Source of the DNA: Verrucomicrobiales bacterium
GTDB lineage: Bacteria; Verrucomicrobiota; Verrucomicrobiia; Verrucomicrobiales; DEV007
NCBI GenBank assembly: GCA_003232855.1
Contig: QIKC01000263.1
Location: 1 to 5,011 of the forward strand
Reading direction: 5' to 3'
Length of the DNA: 5,011 nucleotides
Under the pieces are notes generated by a model. The model was not told the DNA's origin. It worked only from the letters and a program-made list of their open reading frames with translations, and ran no database searches. Below are positions 1 through 5,011 of the stretch, piece by piece. Position numbers and translations under genes: made by a program. Position 1 is the first letter of the stretch, and every line of letters begins with the position of its first letter.

Positions 1-240
1 GTGATTCATTTCGACCCGTGGTGGAATCCGGCGGTCGAAGCGCAGGCGACCGACCGCGCCCACCGCATCGGCCAGACCAGTCCCGTCACCGCCTACAAGC
101 TGATCGCCAGCGGCACGGTGGAGGAGAAAATTCTGCGCTTGCAGCAGCGGAAGCGGGATCTGGTTGCCGGTGCGCTCGACGAACAGCGCCCGCTGATGAG
201 CGCATTGAGCCGCGAGGACATCGAGTTCGTGCTGTCGTAG
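1..240 (+). CDS. SNF2/SWI2-family DEAD/DEAH-box helicase, C-terminal fragment (5' truncated by window edge)
   Basis: This is the last 79 codons of a SNF2-type ATPase, a superfamily 2 translocase that remodels protein-nucleic acid complexes using ATP. The visible part begins inside motif V ([11 protein letters not shown], residues 3-13) and runs straight into motif VI ([11 protein letters not shown], residues 15-25). The two arginines of motif VI, R19 and R22, supply the arginine finger in this family. The next stretch ([16 protein letters not shown], about 39-54) is the usual helix after the second RecA lobe. The ending [10 protein letters not shown] matches the short tail of bacterial HepA-like SNF2 proteins, which are commonly around 1000 residues, so most of the gene lies upstream. 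The GTG at base 1 is an internal valine codon and not a start. Family assignment is near certain; the cellular role cannot be told from this fragment. Confidence 0.95.
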   Translation: MIHFDPWWNPAVEAQATDRAHRIGQTSPVTAYKLIASGTVEEKILRLQQRKRDLVAGALDEQRPLMSALSREDIEFVLS

Positions 241-426
241 CTGATCTGCGTCCGGAAGTGGAGCGAGGTGGGTTCAGCGAATTTTCGATCCTAGCAGTGC
301 CGTTTTTTAGGGCCTCCGCCCTGTTAAGTAGCAATATTCTATCTTGACTGGTAGTGCGATGTGCGTCATGATTACGCGTCTTAGGTAGGGAACTGTCTGC
401 CAATAACCGATACTCTAGCCCATTTT
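241..426. other. Non-coding gap after the helicase gene, AT-richer than flanks
   Basis: No convincing gene was seen here. The stretch moves from GC-rich helicase sequence to AT-richer sequence. It contains a 5-bp hairpin (AGGGC at 309-313, GCCCT at 318-322, loop CTCC). The T run (303-308) lies before this hairpin, so it does not form a standard terminator on the plus strand. On the minus strand the hairpin would be followed by A's. A possible promoter lies at 344-372. If the 72-codon ORF at 427 is not real, the gene-free gap extends to 641 and holds nothing else I recognise. Confidence 0.5.
344..372 (+). promoter_or_regulatory. Possible sigma70-type promoter upstream of the low-GC gene pair
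   Basis: TTGACT at 344-349 matches the -35 consensus at 5 of 6 positions. CATGAT at 367-372 matches the -10 consensus at 4 of 6. The spacer is exactly 17 bases. Transcription would begin around 379 and leave a leader of about 50 bases before the ATG at 427. The position, just ahead of the low-GC pair and after the helicase stop, makes sense for an independently transcribed cassette. A match this good can occur by chance in AT-richer DNA, so this is only a candidate. Confidence 0.3.
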
Positions 427-645
427 ATGTCAGCGACACAAGGTTCCATCACACTGGAAGTTCTTCGCGTGGGATCCAGCTCCGAACCTGGAGCGTTGAA
501 ACCTCTCATCGTGCCCTCTCCATGCCAGTTCAGCAATGCTCGTGGGAATTTGCGAGCGGTGGCGAACGTGGATGACATCGGTAAAATTGCGGAACAAAGC
601 GCTGATCGCCTCCTTCGTGGACTTCGGACTGAAGGGGTAGTTTGA
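427..645 (+). CDS. Possible small protein (72 aa), unknown function
   Basis: I do not recognise this product. The ATG at 427 is the first usual start codon after the in-frame TAG at 382-384; no Shine-Dalgarno sequence is visible ahead of it. The N-terminal half (SITLEVLRVGSSSEPGAL) could form a beta strand and loop. The C-terminal part (about residues 48-70, DDIGKIAEQSADRLLRGL) reads as an amphipathic helix with alternating charged and hydrophobic residues. Its stop codon TGA (643-645) overlaps the TTG start of the next gene in the sequence TTGA, the arrangement typical of translationally coupled genes. That overlap and the plausible helix favour a real gene; the missing ribosome site, shortness and lack of a family match weigh against it. 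A small first gene coupled to a larger second one is common in toxin-antitoxin pairs, but no known antitoxin motif was seen. Confidence 0.4.
   Translation: MSATQGSITLEVLRVGSSSEPGALKPLIVPSPCQFSNARGNLRAVANVDDIGKIAEQSADRLLRGLRTEGVV
632..637 (+). promoter_or_regulatory. Ribosome binding site supporting the TTG start at 642
   Basis: AAGGGG matches AAGGAG at 5 of 6 positions and ends 4 bases before the TTG at 642, a short but usable spacing. It matters because an in-frame stop (TGA, 630-632) lies directly upstream, so TTG 642 is the earliest possible start. The site lies inside the last codons of the upstream ORF, as expected for coupled genes. It is the only clear Shine-Dalgarno-like sequence before any start in this window. 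Confidence 0.45.
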
Positions 646-1205
646 GCGATCAGGATTCAGCTTCCTTCGATCTGCTTTACCGTCCTGATGCGACAGTGTG
701 GAGCAATTTGAGTTCAATAGCGGTCTACATTGACAGATTTGCGAAGAAGCTCGGAATTCCCGAGCTACGGGTTGATTCTGAGAAGCTTACGTCGGTTGCT
801 GGGGTCTTGGTAAGACCGGACTTTCCCCATGCGGACGGCTTGGAGCAGGCAAGCCCTTTCAAGAAGGCTGCTTACTTTTTCGTTTGGTTTGTCGGAGAAC
901 GCCCGATTCTGGATGGATTGAAACCTGAGATTCTCGGGGGTGACATTACGGGAATTCCCAACCACCAGAATGTGATTTTCGCCTATCATCTGGCTGTCGA
1001 TTGTCTTGAAGGGGCAAGAATTTTTCGCCAGGACGGGCAAAATGTCGAACTTACTAATAGAATTAAGGTTTCCTATCACTTCTATCGAGATTTCGTCGAG
1101 GCGTTTTCCAGCACGGTTCCGGAGGACGACTTCAAGAAGGTATCCCTTTTGTTCGAGCAACTCGCATACCGGGATAACGACGCATCCTATCCTCAGAGCA
1201 TTTAG
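642..1205 (+). CDS. Hypothetical protein (187 aa), low-GC, unknown family
   Basis: I cannot assign a family. The product looks like a soluble globular protein: no signal peptide and no clear membrane segment, although residues 76-84 (AAYFFVWFV) are strongly hydrophobic and aromatic. Residues 107-128 (from NHQNVIFAYHL) and 139-156 read as helices, and residues 160-176 as a further helix. R140 and H146 form an R-x5-H spacing within a helix, which loosely resembles the HEPN ribonuclease motif, but the rest of that fold was not recognised. The start is TTG at 642, supported by AAGGGG at 632-637 and forced by the upstream in-frame stop. The protein has no internal methionine; GTG at 696 (V19) is the next alternative start. 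Base composition contrasts with neighbours: rows at 661, 901 and 1021 count 28, 31 and 23 GC of 60. This suggests horizontal acquisition. The frame is preferred over the opposite-strand frame at 765-1211 because its composition reads as a normal protein. Confidence 0.75.
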   Translation: MSDQDSASFDLLYRPDATVWSNLSSIAVYIDRFAKKLGIPELRVDSEKLTSVAGVLVRPDFPHADGLEQASPFKKAAYFFVWFVGERPILDGLKPEILGGDITGIPNHQNVIFAYHLAVDCLEGARIFRQDGQNVELTNRIKVSYHFYRDFVEAFSSTVPEDDFKKVSLLFEQLAYRDNDASYPQSI

Positions 1206-1208
1206 GTT

Positions 1209-1222
1209 CACTCAAGAGAGTG
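1209..1222. other. Small hairpin at the convergent gene junction
   Basis: CACTC (1209-1213) and GAGTG (1218-1222) form a perfect 5-bp stem with an AAGA loop. It begins four bases after the stop of the 187-residue protein, where a terminator would be expected. No T run follows on either strand, so it is not a standard intrinsic terminator. It may be chance. Confidence 0.2.
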
Positions 1223-1227
1223 TAGGG

Positions 1228-1317
1228 ATGCGCGTAGCGGGTCGCTTTCTCCGCGCTGATGATCAGGAGTGGTTTGGGATCACCGACGAGGAAGTGGTTT
1301 CTACTCCTGCCAGATAA
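1228..1317 (+). CDS. Doubtful 29-codon ORF or gene remnant
   Basis: The frame runs from ATG 1228 to TAA 1315-1317 and overlaps the 3' end of the TPR gene on the other strand. The peptide has a protein-like sequence (ADDQEWFGITDEEV, residues 10-23), more natural than most chance frames here. There is no good ribosome site: GTAGGG touches the ATG, and AAGAGAG (1214-1220) is a weak match. It could be a tiny gene, the decayed tail of a lost gene, or chance. I assign no function. Confidence 0.15.
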   Translation: MRVAGRFLRADDQEWFGITDEEVVSTPAR

Positions 1318-3793
1318 AATTTTCCAGTCGCAGCTGTTCGGCCGTTTTGCGCGCTTCCGCGCTGCGTGGGCCGAGGGTGTCTGCGAGTAAGTCGGCGATG
1401 CGGATGGCGGCGCCGATGTCTTGGGGGGTTTTGCGCGCCTCGAGGATGCGGATGCTCTCGAACCCCGATCGGAAAAACCAGCGAAATTCCGGGGTTTCTC
1501 CGTCTTTTAGAGGTTTGCGTGGGGCGGTGGTTACCGAGTGGTAGGCGTCGAGAGCGGCGGTCATCTGCCCCAATCCTTCGTGTGCCTTGCCCTTGCGGAA
1601 GAGGATTTCGTTGCGTGCTGCGGTGCTGATTTCGGGGTTTGCTAGGGCGTTGTCAAAAACGGCGACGGCGTCGCCCATGCGTTCGGGTTTGGCGGTGCCT
1701 AGTAGGTAGAGTGCCTCGCCCTTGAGCATCAGGGCGGAGGTGCGTAAGGGTTCGCCGGGGGTGGCGTCGAGAATGGCGTCGAGGAGGGTCAGCGCTTCCT
1801 GCTGTTCCCCCTGGCGGAGTTTGAGCTGGGCTTGGTGGCGCCTGGCCAATGGCGCCAGTGGGCTGTCGCTTTTTGCCAATTTCTGCCAAAGCAATAACGC
1901 CCGTTGCGAGCCTTCTTCGGTCAGGGTGAGCATGGCGGCGCGACCGGCGAAGAAAAGCGCTGGCTCCGCGAGTTCTGAGCGGGGATAATCGACGGTCAGT
2001 TTCTCGAAATGGCGCAGGGCTTCGAGGTAATCGCCGTTGCGGAAATAGACTTCTGCCTGGCGCATCCTGACGCCCGGGGCGAGGGGGGACTTTGGCCATT
2101 GTTTGATGAAAATTTCGGCGAGCCTGACGGCGTCTTCCGGTTCGCCACTGCCTTCTTCGATCCAAAACGCGAGGTAATCTGCGCGTTCGGCACGGGTGGC
2201 GTCGGACTCCAGTTTTCGCGCTGCCGTAAGCGATTCACGGGCCGATTTGGCTTTTGGTGGCCACTCGAGAATATACAGCCCGGCCAGCGCCAGATGCGCA
2301 TCGACCGCGCGCGGATGCCCCTTGTGCGCGCGGAGAAATTCGGACAGGGCTTCGCGCGCCTCCGGCTCGTTATTGGCCGCCATGTAGAGCGCCCTCTCCA
2401 CCCCGAGTTCGCCGCGCGCTGCGGCACCGCTCACCTCGGGCAGCAGGGCTAGACGCGCTCGGAACGCCGGTTCGTCGTCGGCCATCAGCGAGGCCAGCGC
2501 GGCGTTGTATGATCCGGCGACGGCCATTCCCTCGCCTTCGGCCACGGCGGCGAAACGGTCGGCGGCGGTTTTGAAATCGTCACCTTTGTAGTGGGCGCGC
2601 GCTTCGACGAAAGCGATGCGGGCGGCGACCGCGGGATTGTCGGTCGATGCTTTAAGTGCCTTGAGGGCGGCGAGGGCTTTTTCCTTGTCCGCCGCCTCGA
2701 CCCAGAGTTCGGAGAGCAACAGCTTGGCGCGGGTGGCGATGCGGTTGTCGCCCTTGGCCAGCGTTTGCAGCTCGGTGATCGCCCCGTCGCGGTTTTCGCC
2801 CCGTCCGTCGATGTTCCCCGCGTAGAGCTGCGCCGCCATCGCCACCGCCGGGCGCGGAGATTTTGTCCAAGCTCGCAGCACCGCGAGTCCCTCTTCCGAG
2901 CCGAAGGCGTCTAATGCGAACAGGCGGTCGAAAGCCCACAGCACTCCACGCCCTTCGGGCACGCCGTCGATATATCCTTTAAGCAGGCTGATGGCCTTCG
3001 CCCGTCCTCCGGATGCGGCCATCGCATCGGCCATTAGCAGGGTCGCGCGATAGCGGATTTTGGGTGGCAGCGCTTCCGGTGGTAGGGTCAAAAGCGCGCT
3101 GATCGCCGCCATCGCCTCTTCCGGTGCGTCGCGGGCGAGCAGGGCTTCGGCGCGGAGTAAGTCGCGGACATGGACGGTCACTGGGCCACCACCGGAGGCG
3201 CCTTCGAGCAGCTTGAGCGCCGCATCGTAATTCTCCTGTTCGAGGTGCAGCTCGGCCAAGATCAACTGGCGTCGCGGCGATGTGTCTCCAGCGTTTTGTA
3301 AAATTTCCACGGCGCCATCGAGATCACCCTGCTGGCGCAGGCTCGCCACTAAAGTGAGCAGGGCGTATTCGAACATCGGGTGCGTCGGTTGTTCGACACA
3401 GGCGGAGAGGAGGGGGAGCGCTTTCTTGTGCTGGCCTAGGCCGGCGAGGGCGAGACCTCGCCACACCGGCAGTTCATCGCCGATTGCGCTGGCCAGCGCC
3501 TTTTCATATTGGCGCGAGCGCACCAATGATTCGACCAAAAGGTGTCGCACACTGCGCGCGGCGCCGGGGGAGAGTTCCGTGTTGCTGGTGATTTCGGCGA
3601 GATGGGCGGCGGCGACATCGGCCAGCCCGTCGCGGTGCGCGATCTGCGCAGCCGCCCATGCTGGGATTTGCGCCAGCTCGCTCTCGACCTCCGCAGCCGG
3701 TGCGGCCGCTTGTTGCTGAACGTCGCCCGGCGTTGCGGGGAGTAGGCCGGTGGCGATGTGAGCCATGGCCATCACCAGTAGTGTGAATTTCAT
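1301..3793 (-). CDS. Exported tetratricopeptide-repeat (TPR) protein, 830 aa
   Basis: This is a large helical-repeat protein, probably a periplasmic or envelope scaffold that binds other proteins; no enzymatic domain is visible. The N-terminus has a lysine at residue 2, a hydrophobic stretch at about 3-19 and a cleavage-like LPA near 18-20, followed by an Ala/Gln-rich linker (about 25-40). This reads as a Sec signal peptide, and no lipobox cysteine is present. From about residue 75 to 825 the sequence is a run of paired amphipathic helices with TPR-type spacing. The clearest units are at about 137-165, 175-198, 574-606 (EVYFRNGDYLEALRHFEKL), 651-680, 685-718 and 725-757. The 552-640 part resembles the TPRs of BamD/CpoB-type envelope proteins. 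The C-terminus (LRLENFIWQE) is compact and may be a family signature. The start is ATG at 3793-3791; no Shine-Dalgarno is visible, and Met8 or Met10 would spoil the signal peptide. The gene is convergent with the low-GC pair and divergent from the acidic-protein/dhaK genes, so it is probably transcribed alone. TPR class and export are fairly sure; the partner is unknown. Confidence 0.9.
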   Translation of the reverse strand: MKFTLLVMAMAHIATGLLPATPGDVQQQAAAPAAEVESELAQIPAWAAAQIAHRDGLADVAAAHLAEITSNTELSPGAARSVRHLLVESLVRSRQYEKALASAIGDELPVWRGLALAGLGQHKKALPLLSACVEQPTHPMFEYALLTLVASLRQQGDLDGAVEILQNAGDTSPRRQLILAELHLEQENYDAALKLLEGASGGGPVTVHVRDLLRAEALLARDAPEEAMAAISALLTLPPEALPPKIRYRATLLMADAMAASGGRAKAISLLKGYIDGVPEGRGVLWAFDRLFALDAFGSEEGLAVLRAWTKSPRPAVAMAAQLYAGNIDGRGENRDGAITELQTLAKGDNRIATRAKLLLSELWVEAADKEKALAALKALKASTDNPAVAARIAFVEARAHYKGDDFKTAADRFAAVAEGEGMAVAGSYNAALASLMADDEPAFRARLALLPEVSGAAARGELGVERALYMAANNEPEAREALSEFLRAHKGHPRAVDAHLALAGLYILEWPPKAKSARESLTAARKLESDATRAERADYLAFWIEEGSGEPEDAVRLAEIFIKQWPKSPLAPGVRMRQAEVYFRNGDYLEALRHFEKLTVDYPRSELAEPALFFAGRAAMLTLTEEGSQRALLLWQKLAKSDSPLAPLARRHQAQLKLRQGEQQEALTLLDAILDATPGEPLRTSALMLKGEALYLLGTAKPERMGDAVAVFDNALANPEISTAARNEILFRKGKAHEGLGQMTAALDAYHSVTTAPRKPLKDGETPEFRWFFRSGFESIRILEARKTPQDIGAAIRIADLLADTLGPRSAEARKTAEQLRLENFIWQE

Positions 3794-3861
3794 CGAATGG
3801 GCGAACTGTAGCCAGTCCCCGGCGCTTTGCCAGTGCGGCCTTTCGGTTGACTCGTAGGAGA

Positions 3862-3871
3862 TTTGATCAAA
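3862..3871. promoter_or_regulatory. 10-base perfect palindrome in the divergent intergenic region
   Basis: TTTGATCAAA reads the same on both strands. It lies between the divergent TPR gene and the acidic-protein gene, 10 bases downstream of a TTGACT (3847-3852) that could be a -35 element. No acceptable -10 sits at 16-18 bases from it. A palindrome in this place could be an operator for a dimeric regulator. It is short enough to be chance, and no second copy was found nearby. Confidence 0.2.
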
Positions 3872-3913
3872 CCGTATTCATGTCGTGCTGCCACAGCCCG
3901 CGCCCACACCACC

Positions 3914-4246
3914 ATGTCCGATCAGCTCTCCCAGCAACACACGCAAGTCTATTGGACGAATGTCGAGTTCACCTACGAGGAGGGATCGGCGCAGCACGGG
4001 CTTTTCGAAGGCGGCTTAGTGTACGCTTTCGTGCGCGCCTTCGACGTGCGCGAAGCCTTGGACAAATTCGAGGAGGAATTTGAGAGTCGCGACTTGGGCA
4101 TCCGCGCCATCGATTACATCACGGTTTATGCGGAAGTGCCTTGGGAAAACGAAGAAGATCAGCTCCACTTCGACGGCGTGGCCGCCCTCGCCGGCTCGAC
4201 ATCGGAAACCTTCCTCGACAGCTTCGAAGTCTACGAACGCCGCTAG
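3914..4246 (+). CDS. Small acidic protein (110 aa), unknown function, upstream of dhaK
   Basis: I do not recognise the family. The product is strikingly acidic: 24 Asp/Glu against 7 Lys/Arg. It is soluble, with no signal peptide or membrane segment. The likely order is beta (about 12-21), beta (30-43), helix (45-57, REALDKFEEEFES), beta (63-75, IRAIDYITVYAEV), an acidic loop (78-87) and a final strand (103-108). This would fit a small alpha/beta, perhaps ferredoxin-like, fold. I chose ATG 3914 because the protein-like sequence begins there. An in-frame TTG at 3863 would add 17 residues rich in Cys, Arg and Ala; its TAGGAG (3855-3860) is only 2 bases away. Neither start is ideal, and the ATG has no Shine-Dalgarno. 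It ends 16 bases before dhaK on the same strand, so the two are probably cotranscribed. Its role could be linked to the kinase, but that is inference from position only. Confidence 0.8.
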   Translation: MSDQLSQQHTQVYWTNVEFTYEEGSAQHGLFEGGLVYAFVRAFDVREALDKFEEEFESRDLGIRAIDYITVYAEVPWENEEDQLHFDGVAALAGSTSETFLDSFEVYERR

Positions 4247-4262
4247 TCTACTGCAAATATTT

Positions 4263-5011
4263 ATGAGAAAACTGATCAACGATCCACTGAAAGTAGCCGA
4301 CGAATTACTGGAGGGACTAGTCGAGGCCTATGATGGGCAATGCGAAAAAGTCGGCACCCGCTCCATCGTCAAGAAGGACATCGCCGCAGACAAGGTGGCG
4401 CTGCTGGTTGGCGGCGGCGCTGGGCACGAGCCGATCTACCACGGCCTAGTGGGCACCAACCTCGCCGATGGCGCGGCGTGCGGAGATGTTTTCGCGGCAC
4501 CGTCGCCGGACATCGTGCTCGAGGCGACGCAAGCCGTCGACCGAGGCCACGGCGTGCTCTACCTCTACGGCAACTACGCGGGCGATGTGATGAACTTCGA
4601 CATCGGCGCCGAGTTGGCAGAAGAAGAGGGGATCGAAGTGCGCACCGTATTGATTTGGGACGACGTCTGTTCGGCGCCGCCAAACGACAAGAAAAATCGC
4701 CGAGGCATCGCCGGTCTGGTGCCGATCGTGAAGATGGTCGGCGCGGCATCACAGAAGGCGAAATCGTTAGACGAACTAGAGGCCGCAGCGCGCAAAGCAG
4801 TGCTGCACACGCGTTCGGTCGGCGTTTCCATGTCGCCCGGCTCGATCCCAGCAACTGGCAAGCCAACCTTCGAGTTAGAAGAAGGGCTGATCGGCCTCGG
4901 CATGGGCATCCACGGCGAACCCGGCGTCTCGGACATCCCGATGACCACCGCCGATGATCTGACCCCGCAGATGCTCGAACTCGTGTTCAAAGATTTCGCC
5001 GATGACCCGGA
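4263..5011 (+). CDS. dhaK: Dihydroxyacetone-type kinase, DhaK subunit/domain (3' truncated by window edge)
   Basis: DhaK binds a short ketose, classically dihydroxyacetone, which is phosphorylated with phosphate delivered by DhaL (ATP or PTS dependent), feeding the product into glycolysis. The first 249 codons are present, about 70% of a usual DhaK of roughly 330-360 residues. The N-terminus MRKLINDP is canonical and fixes the ATG at 4263, although no Shine-Dalgarno is visible. Key residues align one position before E. coli DhaK: GGGAGHEP (50-57) with H55, CGDVFAAPSPD (73-83), NYAGDVMNF (104-112) with catalytic D108, and GMGIHGEPG (213-221) with H217, the histidine that binds substrate covalently as a hemiaminal. 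All three active-site residues are intact. Differences from the classical enzyme are Ala53 in place of the usual Ser and the NYAGDVMNF/DDVCSAPP (133-140) segments, which resemble variants thought to act on other small ketoses such as erythrulose. No DhaL is in the window. It should follow, either fused or as the next gene. Unusual leucine codons TTA and CTA appear in the first 20 codons. Confidence 0.95.
   Translation, partial: MRKLINDPLKVADELLEGLVEAYDGQCEKVGTRSIVKKDIAADKVALLVGGGAGHEPIYHGLVGTNLADGAACGDVFAAPSPDIVLEATQAVDRGHGVLYLYGNYAGDVMNFDIGAELAEEEGIEVRTVLIWDDVCSAPPNDKKNRRGIAGLVPIVKMVGAASQKAKSLDELEAAARKAVLHTRSVGVSMSPGSIPATGKPTFELEEGLIGLGMGIHGEPGVSDIPMTTADDLTPQMLELVFKDFADDP

Noticed and set aside
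1..240. SNF2 helicase as part of a defence system such as DISARM
   Set aside because: Only the C-terminal end is visible; it resembles common chromosomal HepA-like SNF2 proteins, and no methylase, nuclease or other defence gene is next to it.
303..322. T run plus 5-bp hairpin as a terminator for the helicase gene
   Set aside because: The T run is before the hairpin on the plus strand, and on the minus strand A's follow it, so it does not fit an intrinsic terminator in either direction.
430..717. 95-codon minus-strand frame, and a 65-codon one at 381-578
   Set aside because: Their products are rich in Arg, Ser and His with no fold-like pattern, and they cross the coupled junction of the plus-strand pair.
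765..1211. 148-codon open frame on the minus strand
   Set aside because: It is antisense to the 187-aa gene. The plus frame has a ribosome site, a coupled start and a more normal protein composition. It cannot be fully excluded because neither product has a recognised family.
1653..2452. Several long frames (for example 2009-2452 plus, 1653-2165 minus, 1996-2427 minus)
   Set aside because: They are shadows in other frames of the GC-rich TPR gene, with Arg/Pro/Ala-rich products typical of such frames.
3805..3833. Promoter for the TPR gene on the minus strand (CTGGCA, 17 bases, TACAGT)
   Set aside because: Both boxes match consensus at only 4 of 6 positions, which is expected by chance in this much sequence. 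The start would leave almost no leader.
3863..3913. Upstream TTG start for the acidic protein
   Set aside because: It would add 17 residues unlike the rest of the protein, and TAGGAG is only 2 bases from the TTG. Homologue alignment could reverse this choice.
4340..4957. 205-codon plus-strand frame
   Set aside because: It is a shifted frame of dhaK with an Arg-rich, low-complexity product; the dhaK frame shows all active-site motifs without a break.

Overview
The window looks like ordinary bacterial chromosome. Flanking genes are GC-rich: hand counts of 60-base rows give 46/60 at 2401, 40/60 at 1321 and 41/60 at 4441. Most starts lack a visible Shine-Dalgarno sequence. One gene encodes a large exported TPR protein. 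These traits fit a Verrucomicrobiota-like or similar Gram-negative bacterium, but this placement is a tentative inference because no marker gene is present. No rRNA, tRNA, CRISPR array, insertion sequence or phage gene was seen.

Layout: (1) 1-240 (+) is the C-terminal end of a SNF2/SWI2 helicase, cut by the window edge, with helicase motif VI intact. (2) 241-1300 is an AT-richer patch. It holds a possible sigma70-like promoter (344-372), a possible 72-codon ORF (427-645) and a convincing but unrecognised 187-codon gene (642-1205). The two frames overlap by four bases (TTGA). A doubtful 29-codon ORF follows at the convergent junction. (3) 1301-3793 (-) is an 830-residue protein with a signal peptide and many TPR/Sel1-like helical repeats, probably a periplasmic scaffold or lipid-/envelope-associated TPR protein. 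(4) 3794-3913 is a divergent intergenic region with a perfect 10-base palindrome. (5) 3914-4246 (+) is a small, very acidic protein of unknown function. Sixteen bases later comes dhaK (4263 to the window end), the substrate-binding subunit or domain of a dihydroxyacetone-type ketose kinase.

How they work together: the acidic protein and DhaK probably share a transcript. DhaK needs an ATP-binding DhaL partner or domain, which should lie just past the right edge. The SNF2 end and the TPR gene show no functional link to each other. The low-GC pair between them is the most likely recently acquired material. It is the best candidate for something undescribed, possibly a small two-gene cassette (a toxin-antitoxin arrangement is one speculative reading). 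Nothing in the window shows a proven new system.
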